DNA of 64,000 nucleotides from Ciceribacter ferrooxidans (GCF_004137355.1 NZ_SDVB01000253.1:1-64000); one strand, 5' to 3'. Positions 17,715 to 27,251 are shown, counted from the first letter of the stretch. Made by a program: numbers and translations. The notes: generated from the sequence alone by a model not told the origin.

Positions 17715-19241
17715 ATGAAACCCAATGTCCTGCTCGTGACCGCCGACCAATGGCGGGGCGATTGCCTTTCGTCGGTTGGACACCCGGTGGTGCGGACGCC
17801 GAATGTCGACCGGCTGGCAGTGGAGGGTGTTCTGTTCCGGCGACACTACGCCGGCGCCGCTCCATGTTCTCCGGCAAGAGCCTCCATTTACACCGGTCTT
17901 TACCAGATGAATCATCGCGTCTGCCGCAATGGTTCGCCGCTGGATGCCCGTTTCGACAATATTGCCATGGCTGCAAGGCGTGCGGGTTATGATCCGACCC
18001 TCTTCGGCTACACCGACGTTTCACCGGATCCCAGGACGCTTCACCGGAATGATCCGCATCTGACGACATACGAGGGTGTGCTGCCGGGCTTTACGACTGG
18101 CCAGGTCCTGCTCGAGAACGAAAAGCATTGGCTCAGCTGGCTGCGGAGCAGGGGGCACAGGGCGGCCTTCACCCGCGACGTCCACCGAACAGGAAATGTG
18201 GAGAGCGGCACCGCAAACAATGAGGTGCCCGACTACAGCGCCGACGAGACGCAGACTGCGTTCATCACAGAGAGCTTCCTTCGGTGGATGGAGCAACAGG
18301 ACGCGCCGTGGTTCGCACATGTGTCATTTCTCAGGCCGCATCCGCCCTTTTGCGTTCCGGCACCTTACAACACCATGTTTGCACCCGGCGACGGTCCGGC
18401 CTACGCACGGGCCGGGGTGCGCGAAGACGAGCAGGCGCTTCACCCGCTGCTGGCCTATGGTCACCGGTTTCTCGGAAAATCGAGTTTCGTATACGGCGCT
18501 TCGGGAGCCGTCTCTGACTGGAACGAACGGGACTTCGACGTCATCCGGGCGGTCTATTTCGGCATGATCGCGGAGGTCGATGCCCAACTCGGGAGGATAT
18601 TTTCCGCCCTGCGTGAAAGTGGCCGCTGGGACGAAACGATCGTTATCTTCACCTCCGACCACGGCGAGATGATGGGCGACCACTGGCTTCTCGGAAAGGG
18701 TGGTTTCCATGATGGGAGTTATCACATTCCGCTCGTTATCCGTGATCCGGCGGCAACCGCGGATGGGCGGCAGGTCGATGCTTTTACGTCCGCTGCCGAT
18801 ATCATGCCCACCCTGTGCGAACGCCTCGGCGTGGAGCCGCGTAATCATCAGGACGGGGCGTCGCTGCTGCCGTTTGTCGAGGGCTCGGAACCCTCCGGCT
18901 GGCGCGATGCCGCCTTCTGGGAGTTCGATTTCCGCGAGGTTGCTACAAGCGTGGCCGAGGACTATTTCGGCCTAGCCTCAAATCGCTGTAACCTTGCGGT
19001 CATTCGCGACGACGCATTCAAGTACGTGCACTTCGCCGGACTTCCGCCTGTGCTCTTCGATCTCGCAAAGGACCCCATGGAGCTTCGAAACCTCGCGGAA
19101 GAGCCCGAATATGCTGCCGTACGGTTGCGCTATGCCGAGAAGCTTCTTGCCTTGCGTGCCGCCCATCTCGACCAGACGCTCGCCTATGTCGAGCTCACCG
19201 AAGAAGGTCCGGTCAGCCGCCCAACACGATCGCACTCGTGA
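17715..19241 (+). CDS. Sulfatase-family hydrolase, phosphonate monoester hydrolase/arylsulfatase-like
   Basis: The 508-residue enzyme is of the alkaline phosphatase superfamily. Residue C51 in PCSPAR is the site turned into formylglycine, the catalytic nucleophile; metal ligands lie in TADQW (D11) and TSDHGEMMGDH. Blocks such as MNHRVCRNG, YTDVSPDPRT, FLRPHPPF and the C-terminal YKYVHFAGLPPVLFDL resemble the Rhizobium leguminosarum phosphonate monoester hydrolase, a promiscuous phosphodi-/sulfate monoesterase. No signal peptide is seen, so it is probably cytoplasmic. The ATG at 17715 places the metal-binding strand at the N-terminus as in the family. The true substrate is unknown. Confidence 0.82.
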   Translation: MKPNVLLVTADQWRGDCLSSVGHPVVRTPNVDRLAVEGVLFRRHYAGAAPCSPARASIYTGLYQMNHRVCRNGSPLDARFDNIAMAARRAGYDPTLFGYTDVSPDPRTLHRNDPHLTTYEGVLPGFTTGQVLLENEKHWLSWLRSRGHRAAFTRDVHRTGNVESGTANNEVPDYSADETQTAFITESFLRWMEQQDAPWFAHVSFLRPHPPFCVPAPYNTMFAPGDGPAYARAGVREDEQALHPLLAYGHRFLGKSSFVYGASGAVSDWNERDFDVIRAVYFGMIAEVDAQLGRIFSALRESGRWDETIVIFTSDHGEMMGDHWLLGKGGFHDGSYHIPLVIRDPAATADGRQVDAFTSAADIMPTLCERLGVEPRNHQDGASLLPFVEGSEPSGWRDAAFWEFDFREVATSVAEDYFGLASNRCNLAVIRDDAFKYVHFAGLPPVLFDLAKDPMELRNLAEEPEYAAVRLRYAEKLLALRAAHLDQTLAYVELTEEGPVSRPTRSHS

Positions 19242-19319
19242 CGTCACGAAACCGGTAGAGCGACAACGCGGTTTCGGCTATAGGCAGCCGAACGACAACC
19301 GCTCACGCTGGAGACATGG

Positions 19320-19946
19320 ATGGCCCCGACGATCCGCTATCACGAAGGTGACATATCCGCAGCCGACGCCGGCCGCTACACGGGAGCGATCGCGATCGAC
19401 ACCGAAACGCTCGGACTTGTGCCGAGGCGCGACCGCCTTTGTGTCGTCCAGCTTTCGCCCGGCGACGGCACGGCGGACATTATTCGTATCGCGACCGGTC
19501 AAGCGGAGGCACCGAACCTCGTTGCCATGCTCGCCGATCACGAGCGGCAGAAGATCTTTCACTTCGGCCGCTTCGACATCGCTGTTCTCTTCCATACCTT
19601 CGGCGTCACGACCACGCCGATCTTTTGTACGAAGATCGCCTCGCGACTGTCGCGGACTTATACGGACCGCCATGGGCTAAAGGACAACCTCAAGGAAATG
19701 CTCGAGATCGACATTTCCAAGGCGCAGCAATCGTCCGATTGGGCGGCCGAAATGCTCTCGCCCGCGCAACTCGAATATGCCGCTTCGGATGTACTCTACC
19801 TCCACGCGCTGCGCGACAAGCTCACCGAACGTCTGATCCGCGACGGCCGGATGGAGCATGCCAAGGCCTGCTTTGAATTCTTGCCGACGCGTGCCAAACT
19901 TGATCTTCTGGGATGGGAAGAGACGGATATTTTTGCGCACAGCTGA
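19320..19946 (+). CDS. nrnC: NanoRNase C (DEDDy 3'-5' exoribonuclease)
   Basis: The 208-residue protein has only the ribonuclease D exonuclease domain: IDTETLGL (first D and E), HFGRFDIAVL (second D) and YAASDVLYL (Tyr plus last D). Full-length RNase D is nearly twice as long with HRDC domains. The short form is NrnC, which replaces Orn in alphaproteobacteria and clears two- to five-nucleotide RNAs and pGpG. A GGAG site precedes the ATG. It follows the sulfatase gene by 78 bases. Confidence 0.88.
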   Translation: MAPTIRYHEGDISAADAGRYTGAIAIDTETLGLVPRRDRLCVVQLSPGDGTADIIRIATGQAEAPNLVAMLADHERQKIFHFGRFDIAVLFHTFGVTTTPIFCTKIASRLSRTYTDRHGLKDNLKEMLEIDISKAQQSSDWAAEMLSPAQLEYAASDVLYLHALRDKLTERLIRDGRMEHAKACFEFLPTRAKLDLLGWEETDIFAHS

Positions 19947-19999
19947 TTTGCGTTCGCGAAAACTGTATCGCTAGCCGAACTCAACGGTGTGCCGAAGGG

Positions 20000-20017
20000 G
20001 CTGACGAAGGTCAGCTT
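20000..20017 (+). terminator. Weak terminator after nrnC
   Basis: GCTGAC/GTCAGC with a GAAG tetraloop is followed by TTTCATT, 53 bases after nrnC. It overlaps the 3' end of the convergent DUF6665 gene. Confidence 0.4.
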
Positions 20018-20355
20018 TCATTCGGCGGCCTGCTCACGGCACCCAACCGGATCATAACTTCGCGCGGGATGCCATAGCGCTTGATCGCATCGGTCTGGCT
20101 GCGAAACCCGCAGATTTCCCTCTGGACAAGAAATGACCAAACGACGTCGGCGGCCTCATTGAGGAGGCTCTCGCGCTCGCCGGCATTTTCCGTGGTGGGC
20201 GGGCACGCACTGAGGGCCGCCAGCGCCTTCTCCACCTTCAATCCCGCACGGGCCAAGGTATCCGCCTTTTCAGACATCAGCTCGTATTCGAGTGCACTGA
20301 GCGGTGTGTCGCCGCCAAGCGTCGACATTGCAGGAGGGGGCGGACGCAGAGCCAT
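20011..20355 (-). CDS. DUF6665 family protein
   Basis: The 114-residue soluble protein starts MALRPPPP and has the helical block LEYELMSEKADTLARAGLKVEKALAAL, then VVWSFLVQREICGFRSQ and YGIPREVMIRLGA near the end. This layout matches a small alphaproteobacterial family of unknown function (DUF6665). GAGGAAG before the ATG fixes the start; in-frame codons upstream lack a ribosome site. It is convergent with nrnC. Confidence 0.65.
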   Translation of the reverse strand: MALRPPPPAMSTLGGDTPLSALEYELMSEKADTLARAGLKVEKALAALSACPPTTENAGERESLLNEAADVVWSFLVQREICGFRSQTDAIKRYGIPREVMIRLGAVSRPPNES

Positions 20356-20540
20356 ACTTCCTCTCAGCAGTGATCGTGACCTTACGAAGAGTCGCCCGTA
20401 AAGCCGAATGTTACAAGCCCAACGGCCCCAATTCGTGACTAACACTTCGTTAACGGAAATTTCCTAAAATCCTGTTGACCTGATGGATGCCTTGTTTGGG
20501 CACGAGACGCCCTTCACCCCGTGCAAAACCATCCGCCCGC

Positions 20541-22277
20541 ATGAGCGGCGCGATACTTCTTGTTCCCGACGCTTTTGATGCGAGACGAGCGCCCATGTTG
20601 TCCGCCGTAACCGCGAAACACTCTTCCGTGGCCGATGCTCCGCTTCCGGGGAGCGGAAGAGAAGCAAGCCGAATGATGATGTCTTCTTCCGCCTCGGCGG
20701 AGCTCGTTACGGCGCCAATTTCCCGGAGGAGTCCGTCGCCCGAGGGACGACTGGCGATCCTCGTCCTTTCGGCTCAGGAGCGCGTTGCCGGCAACCTCGC
20801 TGGGCTCGCTGAACGACTGGGGGAAGAACTCGGCCTTTTTCGCGGGGAGAACGAGAGCAATGCCAGCTTTGTCGGCCGCCTTCTCGAGGCGATCGCCAGA
20901 GTGCCGAAGGAGGAACGGATCGCGTTGGGGAGTCAGCTCGCACGACTGGTCAAGGGGCTTCGTTTGGAGACGGTCCTTTCCGCTCTGCGCAACCCTGCAG
21001 GCCTGGAGGCTGCGAGAACCGCCATGGCCCTCGAGGCGAGCGGAAGGAACGATCCCGATCCGGTGGCGGGACGTGTGGTCTCGTCGTACAGGCAGAATGG
21101 CGACCAGATACCCTTGTCCACTCGGCCGGCGCCAGCATCCGACCCGCAGCAAGTGTCACCGCCGATCTCCGATTTGCCGAAACGGTCCGGATCCAAGATA
21201 GATAAGGCAGACGGGACGGCTCCTGCCAAGGCAATGCTCCGGCAGGGAGCGGAACCCGTGCGGGGAGCCACGGTCGCTGCACCGTCGGCCGGGAACATCG
21301 GGGGCACGGCAACGCGCGAAGAACTGCCGGGCCGGGCGAGCGAATACGGACCAGTCTTGTCCGATGGACCGCCGTCGAGAGCGTCATCGCCTGCTTCAAC
21401 CCACTCGCAACTGTCGTTGCCGCAAGCGGACGCCGAGAGAACGGAGACCACGCACGGCCAGGAGCCCGGCGAGCGTTCCGTTTCCGACGACGCCGATGGC
21501 AGTGTTCGTGACCGCTCGGTGCAACGTGACCATAGCGGGATGCGCACGACCGTGTCGGGAGCGCGATCGGCGATCGTCGAAATCGAGGGCACATCTTCCG
21601 TCATGCGGCACAGGCCACCTGAAGGACCCTACACAGAAGGCAGGGATGGTGTCTTGCGTCCGGCCCTGAACGCGAGGCTTCTCCCTCTGCCTGCAGGGCT
21701 GGAGGAGCTCTCTGACGCCATCCCCGTTGCGCACCTCCTCAGCCACGTGCCGGAGCATGGAGGGCAGGCGGCGACCGGATCCGCAGAAATGCCAAATCGC
21801 ACGCCTATTGCGACGGCCGTACAGGATCATAAGGCGGCGACATCTGTGCCGGTGGTATCACTCGATGAGGAAGCCGGCAGGAACGAGAATGGCGAAGTTC
21901 GATCGCAACGGAGGTTGTCGGGGGACGCGCCAGCACCGCTACCGGGAACCACGGAGGGGCGATTGCCTGCGGTAACGCTTTGGCGGGATAATCCTGCCTT
22001 CCCCTTCTTCGGCTACTCCCTCTTCGAGGATGATACTGTCTCTTCGGCAGAGGAGACGAAACGCCGCCGGGGCGACGAGCAGGACGGGAACGACGACCGT
22101 CGAGGCGAGAACGGGTCGGAAGACCGGCCTGGTTCAGGGGAGGCCAGCGGATCGGAGGGAAACGGTGAGAACGACGTCGATGAAGACATCGATGACGAAG
22201 CAATTGCCGATCCAGTGTCAGCTCTCGGCAGCGAAACGGTACTGGCGCATTACCTCACCATGTCGACGCTGACCTGA
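20541..22277 (+). CDS. Large, mostly disordered protein of unknown function
   Basis: About 578 residues if begun at ATG 20541; starts at 20487 or 20595 are equally possible since none has a good ribosome site. A helical segment (about 70-165 in this numbering, with RLLEAIARVPKEERIALGSQLARLVKGLRLETVL) is followed by some 330 residues rich in Ser, Pro, Gly, Arg and Glu. A C-terminal patch WRDNPAFPFFGYSLF is followed by an acidic tail (ENDVDEDIDDEAIADP). I do not recognise a family. No signal peptide or membrane segment is evident. It converges with rpsA. Confidence 0.6.
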   Translation: MSGAILLVPDAFDARRAPMLSAVTAKHSSVADAPLPGSGREASRMMMSSSASAELVTAPISRRSPSPEGRLAILVLSAQERVAGNLAGLAERLGEELGLFRGENESNASFVGRLLEAIARVPKEERIALGSQLARLVKGLRLETVLSALRNPAGLEAARTAMALEASGRNDPDPVAGRVVSSYRQNGDQIPLSTRPAPASDPQQVSPPISDLPKRSGSKIDKADGTAPAKAMLRQGAEPVRGATVAAPSAGNIGGTATREELPGRASEYGPVLSDGPPSRASSPASTHSQLSLPQADAERTETTHGQEPGERSVSDDADGSVRDRSVQRDHSGMRTTVSGARSAIVEIEGTSSVMRHRPPEGPYTEGRDGVLRPALNARLLPLPAGLEELSDAIPVAHLLSHVPEHGGQAATGSAEMPNRTPIATAVQDHKAATSVPVVSLDEEAGRNENGEVRSQRRLSGDAPAPLPGTTEGRLPAVTLWRDNPAFPFFGYSLFEDDTVSSAEETKRRRGDEQDGNDDRRGENGSEDRPGSGEASGSEGNGENDVDEDIDDEAIADPVSALGSETVLAHYLTMSTLT

Positions 22278-22301
22278 AAGGGCAGTTTCCCCAAATCGGC
22301 A

Positions 22302-22333
22302 AAAGAAAACCCGCCGGTCGTTCGACCGGCGGG
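22302..22333 (-). terminator. Terminator of rpsA
   Basis: An 11-bp stem CCCGCCGGTCG/CGACCGGCGGG with a two-base centre is followed on the minus strand by TTTTCTTTT. It lies 27 bases after rpsA and may also stop the convergent gene. Confidence 0.8.
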
Positions 22334-22359
22334 TATCGTTCTTCTGAAATCGCGAGCGC

Positions 22360-24066
22360 TTATTCGGCGTTGCCGCGGTTCTTGAGCGCGGCGCCCAGGA
22401 TGTCGCCGAGCGAAGCGCCGGAGTCGGACGAACCGAACTGTGCGACGGCTTCCTTTTCTTCTGCGATCTCGAGAGCCTTGATCGACAGCATGACCTTGCG
22501 ATCCTTCTTGGAGAAGTTGGTGACGCGAGCGTCGACAACCTGGCCAACCGAGAAACGCTCCGGACGCTGTTCGTCGCGGTCGCGGGAGAGATCGGCACGA
22601 CGGATGAAGGAAGTGATGTCCTCGTGATTGACGAGCTTCACTTCGATACCGCCATCGTTGATGCCGATGACTTCGCAGGAAACGACGGCGTTCTTGCGCA
22701 GGTCGCCGGAAGCGGCAGCTTCGCCGACCGAGTCGCGGCCGAGCTGCTTGATGCCGAGCGAGATGCGCTCCTTCTCGACGTCAACGTCGAGAACGACAGC
22801 CTTGACGACGTCACCCTTGTTGTACTCTTCGATGACCTGTTCGCCCGGACGGTTCCAGTCGAGGTCGGAGAGGTGAACCATGCCGTCGACGTCGCCTTCG
22901 AGGCCGATGAACAGACCGAACTCGGTCTTGTTCTTGACTTCGCCCTCAACTTCGGTGCCGGCCGGGTGGCTGTAGGCAAAGGCCTGCCACGGGTTTTCCA
23001 GCGTCTGCTTGAGGCCGAGCGAGATGCGGCGCTTGGACGGATCGACTTCGAGAACGACAACGTCGACTTCCTGGCTCGTAGACAGGATCTTGCCGGGGTG
23101 AACGTTCTTCTTGGTCCAGGACATTTCGGAGATGTGGATGAGGCCTTCGATGCCCGGTTCCAGTTCGACGAACGCACCGTAGTCGGTGATGTTCGTGACG
23201 GTGCCGGTGATCTTCTTGCCGACCGGGTACTTGGCGGCAATGCCGTCCCACGGATCCGCTTCGAGCTGCTTCATGCCGAGCGAAATGCGGTGGGTTTCCT
23301 GGTTGATGCGGATGATCTGAACCTTGACCTGCTGGCCGATGGACAGGATCTCCGAAGGATGGTTGACGCGGCGCCAGGCCATGTCGGTGACGTGCAGCAG
23401 ACCGTCGATGCCGCCGAGGTCGACGAACGCACCGTAGTCGGTGATGTTCTTGACGACGCCGTCGACAACCTGGCCTTCTTCGAGGTTCTGAACGATTTCA
23501 GAACGCTGCTCGGCGCGGGACTCTTCCAGAACCGTACGGCGCGAAACAACGATGTTGCCGCGGCGCTTGTCCATCTTGAGGATTTCGAAGGGCTGCGGGT
23601 TGTGCATCAGCGGGGTAACGTCGCGGATCGGGCGGATGTCGACCTGCGAGCGCGGCAGGAACGCGACAGCGCCGTCCAGATCGACGGTGAAACCACCCTT
23701 GACCTGGTTGAAGATGACGCCTTCGACGCGTTCGCCGGCTTCGAACTTGGCTTCGAGCTTGACCCAGCTTTCTTCGCGGCGAGCCTTCTCGCGCGAGAGA
23801 ACGGCTTCACCGAGCGCGTTTTCGATACGCTCGACGTAAACTTCGACTTCGTCGCCGACCTTCAGCGAACCATCCTTGGCCCGTGCGCCGAATTCCTTGA
23901 GCGGAACGCGACCTTCAACCTTCAGACCGACATCGACGATCGCGACGTCCTTCTCGATTGCCGTGATGATGCCCTTGGCAACATAGCCTTCGGCAAGATC
24001 GGTCTTGGCAAAGGATTCTTCGAGGAGGGCGGCAAAGTCCTCCCGCGTGGGGGTAGAAACAGACAT
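22360..24066 (-). CDS. rpsA: 30S ribosomal protein S1
   Basis: The 568-residue protein has six S1 RNA-binding repeats; blocks such as NITDYGAFVDLGGIDGLLH and NITDYGAFVELEPGIEGLIH mark repeats 3 and 4. S1 helps the 30S subunit bind and unfold mRNA. The length is normal for alphaproteobacteria. The start at 24066 (MSVSTPTREDFAALL) has AGGAG upstream. It lies 142 bases downstream of cmk, the usual partner, with a strong terminator after it. Confidence 0.97.
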   Translation of the reverse strand: MSVSTPTREDFAALLEESFAKTDLAEGYVAKGIITAIEKDVAIVDVGLKVEGRVPLKEFGARAKDGSLKVGDEVEVYVERIENALGEAVLSREKARREESWVKLEAKFEAGERVEGVIFNQVKGGFTVDLDGAVAFLPRSQVDIRPIRDVTPLMHNPQPFEILKMDKRRGNIVVSRRTVLEESRAEQRSEIVQNLEEGQVVDGVVKNITDYGAFVDLGGIDGLLHVTDMAWRRVNHPSEILSIGQQVKVQIIRINQETHRISLGMKQLEADPWDGIAAKYPVGKKITGTVTNITDYGAFVELEPGIEGLIHISEMSWTKKNVHPGKILSTSQEVDVVVLEVDPSKRRISLGLKQTLENPWQAFAYSHPAGTEVEGEVKNKTEFGLFIGLEGDVDGMVHLSDLDWNRPGEQVIEEYNKGDVVKAVVLDVDVEKERISLGIKQLGRDSVGEAAASGDLRKNAVVSCEVIGINDGGIEVKLVNHEDITSFIRRADLSRDRDEQRPERFSVGQVVDARVTNFSKKDRKVMLSIKALEIAEEKEAVAQFGSSDSGASLGDILGAALKNRGNAE

Positions 24067-24208
24067 GAAATCTCCTAATCGTGCCACATGGGGCACGGGT
24101 CTGCGCCGGGGGTTAGCGTTGCACTTGCCATACATCTCGTCCGCCCTCTTGGGGCTGTCCGGCGCGGGGACGGCGATGTCGGCGAATTCTTTCATATATG
24201 GAGCCGGC

Positions 24209-24868
24209 TCACCGGCTTCCAGATCTCTGTTCCTGCGTCAGGGCACCGTCAATGATGTCCCTGGCTGCCTGAAACGCCGCTTCTATACTCATTTCCGAGG
24301 TGTCAAGCAAGTGCGCGTCGTCGGCAGGCCGCAATGGGCTGTCGACCCGTCCCATGTCGCGCTCGTCACGCTTCTTCACGTCGGCACAAACCTCGTCGAA
24401 GACCGCCGAGCCTCCGCCGGCGACGATCTCGTCAAAGCGGCGCTTGGCACGCACCTCGGGTGAGGCCGTGACGTAGAGTTTCACCGGCGCGTTCGGGCAT
24501 ACGACCGTGCCGATGTCGCGCCCGTCGAGCACCGTGCCGGGCAATTTGGCGGCAAAGCGCCGTTGGGCCTCGACGAGCGCACGGCGAACCGCCGGCATGA
24601 CCGCGATCCTGGAGGCGGCTTCGCCGACCTCGTGCCGGGCCAGGGTTGCCCGATCAAGTCCGGAAAGGTCGAGGTTGCGCGCGATCGTTTCCGCAACGCT
24701 TTCGTCGTCCAACGGTAGCCCCGCGTCGAGAAGCGCCTTTGCCGTCGCGCGATAAGTGAGGCCCGTATCCAGGTGGTGGAAGCCGTAATGGGCAGCGATC
24801 AGGCGGGAAAGCGTTCCCTTTCCGGCAGCTGCCGGACCGTCGATGGCTATGGTAAAGGAAGCGGTCAT
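24209..24868 (-). CDS. cmk: Cytidylate kinase
   Basis: The 219-residue kinase has a P-loop [14 protein letters not shown] (about 8-21) followed by [13 protein letters not shown], and the CMP-binding [13 protein letters not shown]. It phosphorylates CMP and dCMP with ATP. The start at 24868 gives the family N-terminus; an upstream ATG in frame has no ribosome site. It precedes rpsA as in most proteobacteria, but aroA is not upstream of it. Confidence 0.95.
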   Translation of the reverse strand: MTASFTIAIDGPAAAGKGTLSRLIAAHYGFHHLDTGLTYRATAKALLDAGLPLDDESVAETIARNLDLSGLDRATLARHEVGEAASRIAVMPAVRRALVEAQRRFAAKLPGTVLDGRDIGTVVCPNAPVKLYVTASPEVRAKRRFDEIVAGGGSAVFDEVCADVKKRDERDMGRVDSPLRPADDAHLLDTSEMSIEAAFQAARDIIDGALTQEQRSGSR

Positions 24869-25214
24869 GGAACTCACTTTCGAGCGCCTCGGTCTCGCGC
24901 TCTTGTTCGTCATCAGATGAATAAAATCGGGAAGGCGGCTTCTAACCCGGGTGTTCTTCGCGGCCATTCTACCGTCGCGCCCGACCGACGGAAGCCGCGC
25001 ATCCAATAGAGGAATTGGCGAAACGGCGGGTCGTTACCATATACGGCGCGAATGGTCATCCCTGCTGCGTCAAAATGCGGGAAACCTGTGGGCGAAGATT
25101 GCCTTTGACAGGAGAGATTGCAACGATTATGGGGACCGGCTAACAGTTTGACCGGTTGAATGCCGGATTGGCGACGAACGCCGTTATTCTTCAGGAATTC
25201 AAGAGGCTTTGACA
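24869..25214. other. Gap between cmk and the TIGR02300 gene, without aroA
   Basis: This 346-base gap between divergent genes holds no open frame I can support. In many alphaproteobacteria aroA sits here, upstream of cmk. No convincing aroA remnant was seen; the short minus-strand stretch LPDFIHLM resembles the AroA C-terminus (FPEFMDLM) only by a few residues. Confidence 0.5.
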
Positions 25215-25601
25215 GTGGCGAAAGCAGAACTTGGAACTAAGCGCACTTGCCCCGACACCGGCAAGAAATTCTACGATCTGAACAAGGATCCGATCGTATC
25301 ACCTTACACCGGCAAATCCTGGCCGTTGTCGTACTTCGAAGAAACCTCGGTTGCCTCTATCATGGAAAAGGCCGAGGAGGAGGAAGTCGCGGAAGTCGAT
25401 ACCGAGAATACGGATGTCGAACTGGTTTCGCTCGAAGACGGCGATGACGCCGGTGCCGGCGATGATCTGCCGGATCTCGGCGACGACGACGTCGAACTCG
25501 GTGACGATGACGACGACACCTTCCTCGAGGCGGACGAGGACGACGACGACGAGGACATGACCGGCATCATCGGTGTCGCCGGCGACGACGACGACGTCTG
25601 A
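25215..25601 (+). CDS. TIGR02300 family 'FYDLN acid' protein
   Basis: The 128-residue protein has the family core AELGTKRTCPDTGKKFYDLN followed by DPIVSPYTGKSWPL. The second half is almost only Asp and Glu (for example DDDDTFLEADEDDDDED). The conserved CPDTGKKF patch looks like half of a metal-binding knuckle. Function is unknown. GTG at 25215 is taken as the start because it gives the family N-terminus and has AGAGG upstream; TTG at 25209 is possible. It is a single-gene transcript with its own terminator. Confidence 0.88.
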   Translation: MAKAELGTKRTCPDTGKKFYDLNKDPIVSPYTGKSWPLSYFEETSVASIMEKAEEEEVAEVDTENTDVELVSLEDGDDAGAGDDLPDLGDDDVELGDDDDDTFLEADEDDDDEDMTGIIGVAGDDDDV

Positions 25602-25613
25602 TCATGTGTTTAC

Positions 25614-25650
25614 CGGCCCGGGGAGAAAAGTTTCCGGGCCGTTCATTTTT
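25614..25650 (+). terminator. Terminator after the TIGR02300 gene
   Basis: The stem CGGCCCGG/CCGGGCCG (25614-25641) is followed by TTCATTTTT. Confidence 0.75.
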
Positions 25651-25748
25651 CGGCTTGCCATCTTTCGAATCCGGAAGTAATAAGCCGCCACCCGCCGGGC
25701 AGCGAAGCCCGAAAGGTTCCCGGAACCGGCAGATGCCGGACCCTTGAT

Positions 25749-25824
<76 letters not shown>

Positions 25825-26126
25825 AAACTCTATTTTCTCCTTGATATGGCTGAAGAGTTGGCGCCGAGTGTGGGACTGCTGATTGAGTTCGTGTAGATCC
25901 TGGCGATATTATCACCTCCCGCACGATTCCCCCTGAGGTCTCTGACAGACTTTCTATGCCTGTTGTGTGCGGAATTGTGCGAGCGCCACCGCCCGCTCAG
26001 CGCTGGAGTAATGCTCCCAGTATCGACGAAGTCCATGACTGCCGCGCAAACCTCTTTCGCGCTGGGCGGCGAGGGAGGAAATGAGAAAACGTTGAGCGCA
26101 GATGGTGTTATATGGTTCTTCGCCGG
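25825..26126. other. Gene-poor stretch after tRNA-Ala
   Basis: No supported gene. On the minus strand an open frame of about 74 codons (25954-26178) ends HYSSAERAVALAQFRTQQA, which looks protein-like but overlaps the next gene and has no ribosome site. It could be a decayed small gene. Nothing else was recognised. Confidence 0.35.
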
Positions 26127-26321
26127 CTAACCGAGGAGTTCCCCACGACCGTTGTCTTGACCTCTGTCGATCTGGCACCAGTCGGTGATGCGCGCCACGT
26201 CGAATCGAGCCTCGCGGTCCTTCAGCTGGACGCGTAGTTTGCCTTCGTCGATGCCGAGCGGGACCCCGACATAGATTCGATTGTTTCCTGCTTCATCGAG
26301 AATGTCTATTGCGAAGCGCAT
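26127..26321 (-). CDS. Small hypothetical protein
   Basis: The product has 64 residues starting MRFAIDILDEAGNNRIYVGVP, without signal peptide or membrane segment. A GGAGA site lies 5-9 bases before the ATG and the N-terminal half has an ordinary soluble-protein composition, which together argue for translation. I do not recognise a family. Confidence 0.45.
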   Translation of the reverse strand: MRFAIDILDEAGNNRIYVGVPLGIDEGKLRVQLKDREARFDVARITDWCQIDRGQDNGRGELLG

Positions 26322-26452
26322 CGAATCTCCGGCCCGCCGCTTTCATATTTGAATCGCTTTATTCAGACTATTTTCGCTTTGCTATCTTGAGCGAGGCTTA
26401 TTGAGCGTTTCCTGTATTTGCGTTTTGCCAACACCGTACGGACAACAGATCG

Positions 26453-27238
26453 ATGTTTTTGTTTTCGAAGCTCTTTTGGATCGTCGCCCAACCACTGACG
26501 CTCGGCTTCCTCGCCGGTCTTGTCGGCACTGCCTGCACGGCGGTCCGCCGGCCGCGCATGGCACTTCTGTTCCTCGGCGCTTCTCTGACGATTCTCTTCG
26601 TCACCCTCTACACCTCCGCTGGAACTGTGGCCTTGCAGAGGCTCGAAGCACATGTCCAGCGACCGGAGCAGGATCCTGCGCAGGTGAGCTGTATGGTGGT
26701 TTTGGGCGGTGCCTTCGAAACCGAGGTGACGACCATTCGAGGTGGCACCGACCTCAACCAGGCCGCCGACCGCTTTGTCGAAACATTGCGCCTCGCCTTG
26801 AAGTTTCCCCGGTCGCGTATCCTGGTGTCTGGAGGCGACGGCTCCTTTAGCGGCACCTACGAGGGGGACGCTGCCGCCGCCCGGCGGTTCTTCACTCAAT
26901 TCGGCGTCAGCGAAGATCGCCTGACAAGCGAGACGGCCTCGCGAACGACTTTCGAAAACGTCATCAACAGCAGGCGGCTGCTGGCCGACCCTGCGATGCG
27001 GCGGTGTCTGCTCGTCACTTCTGCCTTTCATATGCCGCGGTCCCTGGCATTGTTCCGCAAGGCGGGCATCGAGCTGACGCCGTGGCCGACCGACTACCGA
27101 ACGAGCGGGAGAGCCACCCTGCGGCTCGATTTCACGCAGCCGACGCTCAACGCCCAGCAGACGGCCACCGCAATGCGCGAGTGGATCGGCCTTCTCGCCT
27201 ACTACCTGACGGGACGAACGGCATCGGTGTTGCCGTGA
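26453..27238 (+). CDS. YdcF/ElyC-family (DUF218) membrane protein
   Basis: The 261-residue protein has two N-terminal membrane helices (about 10-30 and 36-58) and then a DUF218 domain with MVVLGGAFE, ILVSGGDGS, ETASRTTFENV and LLVTSAFHMPRS, in the family order. E. coli ElyC and YdcF are the closest named relatives; ElyC influences peptidoglycan and lipid-carrier metabolism. The domain would face the periplasm. No operon partner; it converges with a small secreted protein. Confidence 0.82.
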   Translation: MFLFSKLFWIVAQPLTLGFLAGLVGTACTAVRRPRMALLFLGASLTILFVTLYTSAGTVALQRLEAHVQRPEQDPAQVSCMVVLGGAFETEVTTIRGGTDLNQAADRFVETLRLALKFPRSRILVSGGDGSFSGTYEGDAAAARRFFTQFGVSEDRLTSETASRTTFENVINSRRLLADPAMRRCLLVTSAFHMPRSLALFRKAGIELTPWPTDYRTSGRATLRLDFTQPTLNAQQTATAMREWIGLLAYYLTGRTASVLP

Positions 27239-27251
27239 AAGCCTCACGAGC

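Noticed and set aside
22700-24078. Long plus-strand open frame antisense to rpsA
   Set aside because: It is the complement of biased rpsA codons; rpsA is certain and the antisense product has no family features. The same holds for the frames opposite glpV, pnp and infB.
24900-24950. LPDFIHLM upstream of cmk as an aroA 3' remnant
   Set aside because: Only a few residues match the AroA C-terminus and the upstream sequence shows no further similarity.
25954-26178. Minus-strand frame ending YSSAERAVALAQF as a small gene
   Set aside because: No ribosome site, it overlaps a better-supported frame, and no family was recognised. Kept only as a possible remnant.
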